NCBI RefSeq assembly: GCF_012932495.1
Contig: NZ_JABCNG010000001.1
Span: 1,798,001 to 1,862,000, forward strand
DNA from: Novosphingobium sp. SG919
GTDB lineage: Bacteria > Pseudomonadota > Alphaproteobacteria > Sphingomonadales > Sphingomonadaceae
Reading direction: 5' to 3'
DNA: 64,000 nt
Shown here: piece after piece, positions 55,053-63,486 of the stretch
Layout of the letters: each line of letters starts with the position of its first letter
Position numbering within the stretch: the first letter of the stretch is position 1
Made by a program: the position numbers and the translations under genes
Notes under the pieces: generated by a model
The model's database searches: none
The model's input: only the letters and a program-made list of their open reading frames with translations
Told to the model about the DNA's origin: nothing

Positions 55053-55949
55053 ATGGGGGGACAGGCCATCGACACCATGAACTGGCCGCCGGCCTGGCGG
55101 GCCGTGCTGGCGCATCCGGCGTTCGACAACGCCGGTCGGCAACTGGTTGGCAACATGCTGCTCGCTTGCGAGGAAGACGAGCGGATGGGCGCGGTGTGCA
55201 AGGACGCCGGCCGCTATCTTTGCGCGATGTATGCGATGCATCTCGATCCGCGCGGGGGCATCACGCAATCCGCGCTCAAGGCCATTTGCGCCGCATCGGG
55301 CTTTCTCAGCGCGGGGCGCGCACGGTCTTTGCTCGCGTTCCTGCAACATCTTGATTTCCTGCGCGCCGCCACGCCGGGCGCCCGGCCGATGCGCTATCAC
55401 CCCACGCCGCGGTTCCTGGCTGCGTGGCGGCGCCATCTGGAACTGGCGCTGCGCGCGGCGACCTTGCTGGCGCCGGAACTCGATGGCCTGGCAACCCAGT
55501 TGACCGACGACACGCTGTTCCGCCGTTTTCTCGACGTGCAGATCACCCGGCTGCACCAGGCCGCGCTTGGCCCAGATCCGGCGCCGTTTGTGCGCGGCTT
55601 GTTCCTGCATCCCTATGCCGGCACGCAACTGCTATGGGCGCTATCGGGGCATGGGCAAGGCGACGCACCGTTTCCCCCGCGCGAGCCGGTGCCGATCGTC
55701 TTGAGCCACCTCGCCAAGCGCTTTGGCGTCACCCATGTTCATTTGCGCGGTCTTTTGCGCCAAGCCCATGCGCAGGGCATGATGGTCCGGATCGACCGTG
55801 GCCGGGTCGAGTGGTCCGCGCCGGGACGCGCCATGGTTCGCGCGCATTTCGCCGCGCAACTGGCAGAATTGATCGACGCGGGCCGCGCGGTTCTACCGCC
55901 CGCGCCCGGCACCACCACCGCCAGTCATTTGCTGGAACCCACCGGCTAG
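55053..55949 (+). CDS. Unrecognised protein, possibly winged-helix
   Basis: A 298-residue soluble, arginine-rich protein. N-terminal part: helical with GGITQSALKAICAASGFLSAGRARSLLAFLQHLDFL, which reads like a helix-turn-helix. C-terminal part: REPVPIVLSHLAKRFGVTHVHLRGLLRQAHAQGMMVRIDRGRVEW, which looks like a second winged helix with a beta-wing. Two such units suggest a DNA-binding role, perhaps MarR-like, though no family could be named. The start is uncertain: ATG at 55053 or 55077, neither with an ideal ribosome site. It is isolated, with non-coding sequence on both sides. Confidence 0.65.
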   Translation: MGGQAIDTMNWPPAWRAVLAHPAFDNAGRQLVGNMLLACEEDERMGAVCKDAGRYLCAMYAMHLDPRGGITQSALKAICAASGFLSAGRARSLLAFLQHLDFLRAATPGARPMRYHPTPRFLAAWRRHLELALRAATLLAPELDGLATQLTDDTLFRRFLDVQITRLHQAALGPDPAPFVRGLFLHPYAGTQLLWALSGHGQGDAPFPPREPVPIVLSHLAKRFGVTHVHLRGLLRQAHAQGMMVRIDRGRVEWSAPGRAMVRAHFAAQLAELIDAGRAVLPPAPGTTTASHLLEPTG

Positions 55950-56090
55950 GGCGACAACCAAGCCGCCAAGACCAATCGCAACCTGTTTGGATATTGTTGT
56001 GGGGCGTTAGCTCCGAAATTGACATTCCTTTACAGGCCAAGGCGCGGACGATGTGCGAAGGGGAAGCATATTCGCTTCGGGACTTGGCTC

Positions 56091-56258
56091 GTGACCACAA
56101 ACGCCCACCATCAGCACTGGCAGCACCCGCATTGGCGCATGGCGCCTGACATGCCTCTCGGTCGCGACCGTGGCTATAAGATGGCGTTTATCGTGGGCAT
56201 CAACAGCGCGCTGTGGGTCGCGATGCTCGCAACGGCCTGGTTCCTCACCCACGGTTGA
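56091..56258 (+). CDS. Possible small single-helix membrane protein
   Basis: With a GTG start at 56091 the frame gives 55 residues: a His/Trp-rich N-terminus (HHQHWQHPHWR), then GRDRGYKMAFIVGINSALWV and ATAWFLTHG, one good membrane helix. Starts at 56139 or, by TTG, at 56019 are possible. The helix with preceding basic residues looks real, but codon support is thin and no ribosome site is clear. Confidence 0.4.
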   Translation: MTTNAHHQHWQHPHWRMAPDMPLGRDRGYKMAFIVGINSALWVAMLATAWFLTHG

Positions 56259-56420
56259 AGCGCCAGCGCGGAAGCAGCGCCCCCCCTGTGAACTCAACCT
56301 AACTGTTGCGCCATTTTGTCGCGCATGCGCCGTGGGTGCGGGATTCAGCCTCATCATCGGGGGATCGTCGATCCTGAAGGCGGGCTGCAGCGCCCGTACA
56401 AGCGGCTGGCAGTGGCCATT

Positions 56421-56450
56421 AGGCCTAACCCCCTCCACCGGGGGAGGCCT
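56421..56450. repeat. GC hairpin in non-coding stretch
   Basis: AGGCCT (56421-56426) and CCCCC (56429-56433) pair with GGGGG (56440-56444) and AGGCCT (56445-56450), with a two-base bulge and a six-base loop. No T-run follows. It could be an RNA structure, a terminator remnant or a dispersed palindrome. Confidence 0.45.
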
Positions 56451-56634
56451 GATCGGGCGGGGTGCCTGATCGGCACGTGATCCACACCCTTGGACCGCCC
56501 GAGCATGCCCTTCGCCGAACACCCCAAGCCCAGACAAAGCGTGGTAATTGCGTCCAGCGCTTGGGTCGCGGCGCGTGGGCCCTCGTGCGATGCGCTCCTG
56601 ACCGCGCTGCGCCAGAACCTGCAACGCTTGCGCT

Positions 56635-58893
56635 TCAACCCTTGATCGGCAACGCCAATGTGAATGTCGTGCCCCGCCCAGGCGCGGTTTCGCAGGCAAT
56701 GGTGCCGTGATGGCGGACCATCACCGTGTGCACGAAACTGAGGCCAAGGCCCGCGCCGCTGGTCTTGGGGCCGAGCCCGACCGGGCCACGCAGGAAGCGC
56801 TCGAACATCCGCGCACGCAGGTCTTCATCCATGCCGCAGCCCTGGTCTGCGATCGAACACAGGGCCCAGTGACCGCCATCGGCGCGATCCTCGCGCGTGA
56901 GGGTGCACGTGATGCGCGTGCCCTCCGGACTGTATTTGATGGCATTGCCGATGACGTTGACCAGCGCGCGGGTGAGCAGCGACCGTTCGCCCAGCACCAG
57001 CATCGGCTCTTCACCCTGCGTGACGATCTCTATCGCCTTGGCATTGGACTGCGGCCACAGATCGTCGATCGCGTCGATGAGCATGTCGCCCAGGTCAACC
57101 TCTTCCAGCGCGTATTCCAGGTATTCGGCGCGGGCCAGTTGGACGAAGCCATCCGCCAGGCGCAGGGTCCGCTCGGCATAATGGCGAATGGCACCCGCTT
57201 CCACCGGATTGATCCGGTCGGGCGCGGCCGTTTCGAGCACCGCCAGGATCGACGCCTGCGGCGAGCGCATGTCGTGCGTGAGCAATTGCACCACATCGTC
57301 GCGCTGGCGTTGGGCGGCCTTTGCCTCGCTGATATCGACAAAACGGATGATCCAGCCGGCGCGCTGGCCATCGGCCTGGGTCTGCGGAGCGATGCCCACC
57401 AGATAGAAATGCGCCTGGTCACGCTGTACTTCGTGCGTGGCTGGCGCGCTCGCTTCTGGCGGGAACGGCACCGCCACGCCGCTGCCAGCCAGGCGCACCG
57501 CCGCAAGCAGATCGCTTGCCTGGGTAACGCCCGCCTCGATCCTGCGGTCGAAGCTGGCAAACAGCCGATGTGCCGCGGCGTTGGCCAACACGATGCGGCC
57601 GGGCAGATCGGCCACCAGCGTGGCATCGGGCAACTGGTCCAGCCGGTCGGCCACGAAATGGCGCATCTCGCGGTTGCGGGCGATGGCGGCGTGAAGCAAG
57701 GCAATGGTATCGGCCATCCCGCGCCGTCCCGGCCGCGACAGCACCACGCGCGGCAACAGCGATGGCTCTTCATTCAGGCGCTGCAACTGCGCGCGCATGA
57801 ACTGCTCGATCACCGCCAGTTGCCGCCAGCCCCACAGCGGATAGGCCACCGCCAACCCCGCGAGCGCCGCACCCGGCGGCAGCCACAGGCGCAGCACCAG
57901 CAAGCACAGCGCGGAAACCGCCACCACCGCTGCGCTGCTCAGCCCCACGACCACCAGCGCCGGTGCCCGCCCCAAGGGGCCCAGGCCGATCATCAAGGCC
58001 CACAGCGGGACAAGCCCCAGCGCAAGCAAGGCAATCGGCCCGGCCGGCCGGATCATCGCGCGATTGATCAGGCCCTGCAACAGGTGCGCCTCGATCTCCA
58101 AGCCCGACATCACCCGCCCGGTGGGCGTGGGATAGCGGCTGCCCAATCCGGTGGCGGTGGCGCCCACCACCACCACGCGATCGCGCAACAGTTCAGGCGG
58201 CACTTCGCCAGCCAGGACGGCGGCGGCCGAAACTTCGGACCAACGCCCACCACCTGCACCAAACGGGATCAACCGCGCGCCCACGGGGATCTGCGCCGCC
58301 GCGTCCGGCTGCGCGCGGCGCAGCGCGGCCTGGGCCGCCAGCGCCATGAGATGTTGCGGCTGCCGTGTTCGCGACGCCACGGTGGCCGTGCGCACCACGC
58401 CATCGGCATCGGGATCGACCGAGGCATAGCCAATGCCCGTCGCCGCCTGGCGCACCGCCTCGATCGGCAGCACCGGTTCGGCCATGGTGCCAGCGGCACC
58501 ATGGGGCGGCGGCAACATCGGCAGGAAGATCGGCCCGGCAGCAGCGATCGCCTCGCCCAACCGGGCATCCACGGCGGGATCGCCGGGCTCGGTAAACAGC
58601 ACGTCATAGGCAATCGCGCGCGGATTTCCGGCCTTGATCCGATCGATCAGCGCGGCGTGGATCGTGCGGTTCCACGGCCAGCCCCCCATGCGCGCGATGC
58701 TCTCGTCATCGATTTCCACCAGCAGCACCGATTGGCCCGATGCGGGCCCGCCCAGCTGCAACAGGTGATCATAGATCGCATTGTCGAACCGCAGCATCGT
58801 GCGGTCGAGCGTGAGCACCAGCACCAGCACACTTGCCGCCACCAGGATCAGCCACCACTGCGTCCGCAGTTTCAGCTGATGGCCCAGGCTCAC
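56635..58893 (-). CDS. CHASE2-domain sensor histidine kinase
   Basis: A 752-residue kinase. After an N-terminal helix (WWLILVAASVLVLVLTL) comes a periplasmic CHASE2 domain of about 250 residues with VEIDDESIARMGGWPWNRTIHAALIDRI, AYDVLFTEPGDPAVD and VVVGATATGLGSRYPTP. Three membrane helices follow, then a PAS-like domain and a transmitter with LLTHDMRSPQASILAVLE, NVIGNAIKYSPEGT, DQGCGMD and GAGLGLSFVHTV. CHASE2 domains sense unknown extracytoplasmic signals. The gene overlaps the LysM-FecR gene by 4 bases, so the exported protein is its probable partner; the response regulator lies first in the operon. Confidence 0.93.
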   Translation of the reverse strand: MSLGHQLKLRTQWWLILVAASVLVLVLTLDRTMLRFDNAIYDHLLQLGGPASGQSVLLVEIDDESIARMGGWPWNRTIHAALIDRIKAGNPRAIAYDVLFTEPGDPAVDARLGEAIAAAGPIFLPMLPPPHGAAGTMAEPVLPIEAVRQAATGIGYASVDPDADGVVRTATVASRTRQPQHLMALAAQAALRRAQPDAAAQIPVGARLIPFGAGGGRWSEVSAAAVLAGEVPPELLRDRVVVVGATATGLGSRYPTPTGRVMSGLEIEAHLLQGLINRAMIRPAGPIALLALGLVPLWALMIGLGPLGRAPALVVVGLSSAAVVAVSALCLLVLRLWLPPGAALAGLAVAYPLWGWRQLAVIEQFMRAQLQRLNEEPSLLPRVVLSRPGRRGMADTIALLHAAIARNREMRHFVADRLDQLPDATLVADLPGRIVLANAAAHRLFASFDRRIEAGVTQASDLLAAVRLAGSGVAVPFPPEASAPATHEVQRDQAHFYLVGIAPQTQADGQRAGWIIRFVDISEAKAAQRQRDDVVQLLTHDMRSPQASILAVLETAAPDRINPVEAGAIRHYAERTLRLADGFVQLARAEYLEYALEEVDLGDMLIDAIDDLWPQSNAKAIEIVTQGEEPMLVLGERSLLTRALVNVIGNAIKYSPEGTRITCTLTREDRADGGHWALCSIADQGCGMDEDLRARMFERFLRGPVGLGPKTSGAGLGLSFVHTVMVRHHGTIACETAPGRGTTFTLALPIKG

Positions 58894-60257
58894 CAGGAAG
58901 CCTCGATCCGCACGTCCTGGTAATCGCTCCAGTGCGACACCGTGGTGCCGCCCACCACTTCATCGATCCGCACCCGCCAGCGATAGCGCCCCGCGGGCAG
59001 CGCCAGGCCCACCAGCATATGGCTGGAAAGGCCGGGGCGATCGATTTCGGGGCGATCTTCGCGGCCGGGCCTGGCCAGTTGGAAGTGGAACGTTGCCTGG
59101 CTGTCGTAAGCCGGGTCCCAATGGAACACATATTGCCGCACCGGGCCGTTCCAGCTTTCTTCCACCGAAAGGCGCAGGCTGTTTTCCAGGCGTCGGTCGA
59201 ACTGCGCGATGGCAGGCTTGCCTTCCAGGCCGTGCTCGTCGATCGCGGTGGCGCGCACGAAATAATGGCCATCCGGCTGGGCGGCGAGCTGCGCCGTGGT
59301 TTCGGCCCCCACCGTCTCGTCCAGCACTTTGACGAACTCGGCATCGGCAGCCAATTGCACGTGGTAGCCCCGCGCGCCGGGCTGGGCTTGCCAGGCAAAG
59401 CGCAGCTGCGGGCCGGCCTGCGGGCTGCCGGCATCGATCCATTGCGGCTCGGGCAGCAGTGCCACCGGCTCGTCAAGATCGCTGGCCGATCCAAAGCCCG
59501 CCGGCAGCACCTGCGCCGCGCGCCCGCTGGGATCGAAGCCCACTTTCCCTTCCAACACCTCGCTGGTGGCGCGGCGGCTTTGCGCGTCATAGCTCATGCG
59601 GAAGTGCGTGCCGCGCACTGACGTGACCGCGCCGGGTGTGGCGAACTGGAACGTGCTGGCCGGATCGGTCATCGGGGTGACGGCAGCGCTGGCGTGGCCA
59701 CGCTCGATCGCGAAGAGGCGCTCGACATGCGCGTCGAGCACCACTTTGCGCAAGCGGCGCACGCGCACGGCCGATTGCGATGGCAGGGCAATGCTGGTGG
59801 CATCGGGCAAAGTCACCGTCACGAAAGACTTCTGCCCGGTTTCCAACAACATGCCTTCGGCCACCGGCATGCCGTTGGCCGCCGGGCGGCCATCGATGCG
59901 CACCGCGCCACGCCAGCTCAGCACCGTACCGCGCACCGCCTCATGCTTGAGCAGCACGCGCGGGATCAGCAAGGTCTTGCCGATCGGCAGCCGCAACGGA
60001 TCGGCGACGTGATTGATCTGCTGCACCTGCCGATAGGTTTCGGGGCGAATCAGATAGTCGCTGGCCAAGCGGAACAGGTTGTCGCCGGGACGGACCAGAT
60101 AGCGAACCATGTCATCGGGCGCCGGGGTAAACGCACTAGCCCCTTGGGGCGGGGTCGCGGCCAAGGCCGGCGCCGTGCCGACGGCAGTGAGCAACAGGCC
60201 CAGCGCCAGGGCCGCGGCTTCAGGACGCAAGCGCTTCAAGGCGATATCCGTAGGCAT
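58890..60257 (-). CDS. Exported LysM-FecR domain protein
   Basis: A 455-residue protein with a signal peptide (ALALGLLLTAVGTAPALA). A LysM motif follows at about 50-100 (VRYLVRPGDNLFRLASDYLIRPETYRQVQQINH). A FecR domain (about 110-240) has GRPAANGMPVAEGMLLETGQKSFVTVTLPDATSIALPSQSAVRV and TPGAVTSVRGTHFRMSY. Two fibronectin-like repeats (about 285-450) contain FAWQAQPGARGYHVQLAAD and HFQLARPG. No membrane anchor after the signal is seen, so it is periplasmic or peptidoglycan-bound. Its overlap with the regulator (38 bases) and the CHASE2 kinase (4 bases) suggests it supplies the kinase's signal. Confidence 0.88.
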   Translation of the reverse strand: MPTDIALKRLRPEAAALALGLLLTAVGTAPALAATPPQGASAFTPAPDDMVRYLVRPGDNLFRLASDYLIRPETYRQVQQINHVADPLRLPIGKTLLIPRVLLKHEAVRGTVLSWRGAVRIDGRPAANGMPVAEGMLLETGQKSFVTVTLPDATSIALPSQSAVRVRRLRKVVLDAHVERLFAIERGHASAAVTPMTDPASTFQFATPGAVTSVRGTHFRMSYDAQSRRATSEVLEGKVGFDPSGRAAQVLPAGFGSASDLDEPVALLPEPQWIDAGSPQAGPQLRFAWQAQPGARGYHVQLAADAEFVKVLDETVGAETTAQLAAQPDGHYFVRATAIDEHGLEGKPAIAQFDRRLENSLRLSVEESWNGPVRQYVFHWDPAYDSQATFHFQLARPGREDRPEIDRPGLSSHMLVGLALPAGRYRWRVRIDEVVGGTTVSHWSDYQDVRIEASW

Positions 60258-60906
60258 AGATCGGCACCAGTTTGAACCCGTTGCCCGGCCGCAGGTTTAG
60301 CTTGGTGCGGATGTTGGAAATATGGGCATCGAGCGTGCGCGTGGGAAGGTCGGGATTGCGGCCCCACAGGGCCTCGAAGATATAGGCCCGCGACAAGGCG
60401 CGGTGCATGTTGCGGAACAGCAGGAGCGCGAGTGCGAATTCCTTGGCGGTGAGCGCGATGCCCTGCCCGGCCAGTTCCACGGTGTCAGCACGTGTATCGA
60501 ACTTGTAGGGACCGAATTGCTCGACCATCGGTGCCGTTGCCGGATAGGCACGGCGCACCAGCGCGTTGACCCGCGCTTTGAGCACGGCGGGGGTGACCGG
60601 CTTGATCACGTAATCGTCTGCCCCGGCCGACAGGCCCGCAACGATGTCTTCCTCGGCCGAGCGACTGGTCAGCATCAGCGCCGGTGGCGGCACTTCCAGG
60701 TTCCCGCGCGTCCATTCGATAATGGCCAGCCCGGTCATGCCCGGCACATTCCAGTCGAGAATCAGCAGATCATACGTGGCGCGATGCAGGGCACGCGTCA
60801 GCACCTGCCCGTCGCCGAACACCTCGCACGTGTGCCCCGCCTCGGCCAGGGTCATTTCCACCAACCCCGCCAAGGCCACGTCATCTTCCAAAATCGCTAT
60901 GCGCAC
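60220..60906 (-). CDS. OmpR-family response regulator of the CHASE2 module
   Basis: A 228-residue protein. The receiver domain has acidic residues in AILEDDVALAG, the phospho-aspartate in YDLLILDWNVPGMTGL and the lysine in DYVIKPV. The winged helix has the Asp/Arg-rich ALWGRNPDLPTRTLDAHISNIRTKL. GTG at 60906 starts exactly at the receiver domain; the longer frame to 60957 lies in the intergenic region. The 3' end overlaps the LysM-FecR gene by 38 bases. It is the first gene of a regulator / LysM-FecR / CHASE2-kinase operon. Confidence 0.88.
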   Translation of the reverse strand: MRIAILEDDVALAGLVEMTLAEAGHTCEVFGDGQVLTRALHRATYDLLILDWNVPGMTGLAIIEWTRGNLEVPPPALMLTSRSAEEDIVAGLSAGADDYVIKPVTPAVLKARVNALVRRAYPATAPMVEQFGPYKFDTRADTVELAGQGIALTAKEFALALLLFRNMHRALSRAYIFEALWGRNPDLPTRTLDAHISNIRTKLNLRPGNGFKLVPIYAYGYRLEALAS

Positions 60907-61145
60907 GTCGGCCCTTCTGCGCCCGCAATTCCGGGCGATCTCCCGCCTCCATAGCAATGCACGCGCGCATTGCGAGATAGCGCATAAACCCTTTGCAATG
61001 TTTTACAGCAGGGCAAAAAGAAACAAATCTACGCAACAGATACCAATTTGGTGCATTCCCGAACCCCGTAAAGTCTGGCATCAAGGTGTGCACAGTGGGC
61101 GAAGAGCCCAGGCGGAACGCTGTGCCGAACGCACGAGGGAACGGC

Positions 61146-62642
61146 ATGGACCGCACGGATGAAGCCAAACGCCTGACGAACCTGGACTATGGCGATATCG
61201 CCATTGTCGATGGCTGTCTGGGCGGGCTGATTGGCGTGGCCCCCAATGCCTACGTACTGATCCGACCCGACCTGACGATTGCCGGCTGCAACGATGCCTA
61301 TGTCGCCGCGGTCGGTCGCTCGCGCAACACCTTCGTGGGCATGGGCATGTTCGAAGCCTTTCCGAGCCCACCCGACAGCGAAAGCTACCGCCTGCTGCGC
61401 AATTCGCTCGAGCGGGTGATCCATACCCACAAGACCGACCATATCGCGTTCATACCCTACGCGGTGGGAGATCCCGGGACAGTGCCGACTATGCGCTATT
61501 GGAGCGCGACGCACGTTCCGATCATGGCCGGGCCGGGGCAGTTGCGCTATATCCTCCAGCATACCGCCGATATCACGGCCTTGCTGACCCAACCCGACGA
61601 TGCCGGGCGCAGCGCGATCCTGGAAGCCGGCATCCTGATGCGAGCCAACCAGGTTCAAGCCGAAAGCGAGCGCCTGCGCGACCTGTTCGACCAGTCCCCC
61701 GGGTTCGTGGGCATTCTGCGCGGGCCCGATCACGTGTTCGAGATTGCCAACACCGCCTATCGCCGCCTGGTGGGTGACCGGCCCCTGCGTGGCCTTACCG
61801 TGCGCGAAGCCCTGCCCGAAGTGGTGGAACAAGGTTTCATCGACCTGTTGGACAAAGTCTATCACACCGGGCAGCCCTATATCGGCCGGGGCGTGTCGAT
61901 CATGCTGCAGCAGGCGCCGGGCTTGCCCCAGGAAGAGCGCTTCGTCGATTTCGCCTATCAGCCGCTGCGCGATTCCAGCGGCGCGATCCATGGCATTTTC
62001 GTGCAAGGCGTGGACGTTACCGAACAGCACCGCACCGAACTGCGCATGGCCACGATCATGCGCGAGAGCGTGCACCGCATCAAAAACACGCTTGCGATGG
62101 CCCAGGCGGTGGTTTCAGCCACCTTGCGCACGGCGCAAGACGTGCCCGCGGCCCGCCGTGATATCCTCGCCCGCCTCAGCGTGCTGGCTGTGACTCAGCC
62201 AGCGCTGATCGAAGGCCGTGTGGCCCCGTCCGACATTGCGCTGATCGTGGCAGCGGTGATGAAATTGCATGTCGATCTGTTCGGGCGGATCACCATGCAG
62301 GGCCCGAACGCGGACATCGAACCCGCTGCGGCGCAGGGCCTGGCACTGATTCTCCACGAACTGGCGACCAATGCCATCAAGTATGGCGCGCTGTCGAACG
62401 ACACGGGCACGGTGTCGATCAACTGGGCCGTGATCGAGCCGGAAAACCGCGTGGAACTGCTGTGGCAGGAACGTGGCGGCCCGGCCGTGCGCCAGCGCGA
62501 GACCAAGGGCTTTGGCACAACTCTCATCGAGCGCGCATTGCCGCGTTCGACCGGCAATCATGTGGACCTGACATTCGCCCCGCTGGGGGTCGAGTGCCGT
62601 ATCAGCGTGGCCTTGCGCCGGCCCGAAGCCGCGCGGAATTGA
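61146..62642 (+). CDS. PAS-domain HWE-family sensor kinase
   Basis: A 498-residue cytoplasmic kinase without membrane segments. Two PAS-like domains are visible: one at about 30-150 (NAYVLIRPDLTIAGCNDAYVAAVGRSRNTFVGMGMFEAFP) and one at about 185-300 (LFDQSPGFVGILRGPDHVFEIANTAYRRLVG). The transmitter has the H-box ESVHRIKNTLAMAQAVVSATLR and ILHELATNAIKYGALS. The later LLWQERGGP gives the W-x-E motif that defines HWE kinases, which are common in Alphaproteobacteria and often respond to light or stress. GAGGGA precedes the ATG at 61146. It is divergent from the CHASE2 module and has no regulator of its own nearby. Confidence 0.9.
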   Translation: MDRTDEAKRLTNLDYGDIAIVDGCLGGLIGVAPNAYVLIRPDLTIAGCNDAYVAAVGRSRNTFVGMGMFEAFPSPPDSESYRLLRNSLERVIHTHKTDHIAFIPYAVGDPGTVPTMRYWSATHVPIMAGPGQLRYILQHTADITALLTQPDDAGRSAILEAGILMRANQVQAESERLRDLFDQSPGFVGILRGPDHVFEIANTAYRRLVGDRPLRGLTVREALPEVVEQGFIDLLDKVYHTGQPYIGRGVSIMLQQAPGLPQEERFVDFAYQPLRDSSGAIHGIFVQGVDVTEQHRTELRMATIMRESVHRIKNTLAMAQAVVSATLRTAQDVPAARRDILARLSVLAVTQPALIEGRVAPSDIALIVAAVMKLHVDLFGRITMQGPNADIEPAAAQGLALILHELATNAIKYGALSNDTGTVSINWAVIEPENRVELLWQERGGPAVRQRETKGFGTTLIERALPRSTGNHVDLTFAPLGVECRISVALRRPEAARN

Positions 62643-62689
62643 GCCAGGGCCGGTTGGCCTGGCAACGCGCCTTCAGGACGGCAGCAGCA

Positions 62690-63379
62690 TCAGTCAAACG
62701 GCCCAAGACTGCCGCACAGCTCGCAAGGCCCCGCCGCTTCCTGCGCATTCTTGCCCGGCATCTGGCTGCGAAAGGCCAGGATTTGCGTGCGGATCGACGC
62801 AAAGGCAACATCGGCCAGCCGCCGTGCCTCGGTTTCGCCGCGGATAAGGTCGTGCTGCAAGAGGCCGAGGGATAGCATCAGCATCATGTCGGCCATGGTG
62901 CCCCGCGCCTCGGCCATGGCCGGCCCTGGCAACAGCACTTCCAGCGCCTGAAGCAGCGCGCCATGCACCTGCTGGTGGCACCCGTCGAAAATGCCGGCCA
63001 CTTTCGGGTTGCGCGCGGCTTCGGCCACGATGTCGGCAATCAACACGTTGGTGCAATCGGGATCGGGATCGAGAAATTCGCGCAGCCACTGCCACACGGC
63101 CGCCTCGTCGCCATCGGCCACGCTGCGCACGATGTCGCTCCCGATCAGGAATTCGCTGCTGTCCTGGGCAACGATGGCGGCGATGATCGCCTCTTTCGAG
63201 GCGAAGTCGCGATAGAGCTGGCCCACGGCGACGCCCGATTCCTTGGCGATCTGGGCCACCCCCGTTGCGTGAAAACCGTTTTCGATAAACAGCTTGCGAG
63301 CCGCACTTATGATCTTGTCGCGCCTTTCAGCCGCCTTGCCGCCCGTCCTCAGGCATGTTGGCATGTAGTCAGTCACCAT
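62690..63379 (-). CDS. TetR-family repressor
   Basis: A 229-residue protein with the TetR helix-turn-helix (ARKLFIENGFHATGVAQIAKESGVAVGQLYRDFASKEAIIAAIV). A ligand domain of about 150 residues follows and ends in a short CELCG motif. It is divergent from an RND adaptor gene with 107 bases between the start codons, the AcrR/MexR arrangement, and a palindrome in that gap is the probable operator. Confidence 0.9.
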   Translation of the reverse strand: MVTDYMPTCLRTGGKAAERRDKIISAARKLFIENGFHATGVAQIAKESGVAVGQLYRDFASKEAIIAAIVAQDSSEFLIGSDIVRSVADGDEAAVWQWLREFLDPDPDCTNVLIADIVAEAARNPKVAGIFDGCHQQVHGALLQALEVLLPGPAMAEARGTMADMMLMLSLGLLQHDLIRGETEARRLADVAFASIRTQILAFRSQMPGKNAQEAAGPCELCGSLGPFD

Positions 63380-63441
63380 GTCTAATCTCTCTACCCGTAT
63401 TTTACTTCTTGACCACTGCCCCCCCGGCGCAGTAGCGGAAT

Positions 63442-63463
63442 TGTGAGTGATCGTTCACTCTCA
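63442..63463. promoter_or_regulatory. Probable TetR operator palindrome
   Basis: A 22-base near-perfect palindrome centred on GAGTGA-TCGT-TCACTC, with further pairing at both ends and one mismatched pair. It lies 24 bases before the start of the adaptor gene and 62 bases from the TetR start, so repressor binding could block both promoters. Confidence 0.6.
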
Positions 63464-63486
63464 TACACTGATCGGCAGGATTTTGC

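Larger units (their letters stand above)
55950..56634. other. Gene-poor stretch with one doubtful small ORF and a hairpin
   Basis: 685 bases with no convincing gene except the possible membrane peptide at 56091-56258. From 56259 to 56634 all six frames give only short, compositionally odd frames. It contains a hairpin (56421-56450) and a short repeat CCTGATCGG at 56448 and 56466. No transposase or RNA gene could be recognised. Confidence 0.6.

Noticed and set aside
56354..56638. 94-codon minus-strand frame in the gene-poor stretch
   Set aside because: No ribosome site, no domain, and arginine/serine-rich composition typical of random frames in GC-rich DNA.
56707..58923. 738-codon plus-strand frame opposite the CHASE2 kinase
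   Set aside because: Shadow of a kinase with clear H-box and ATPase motifs.
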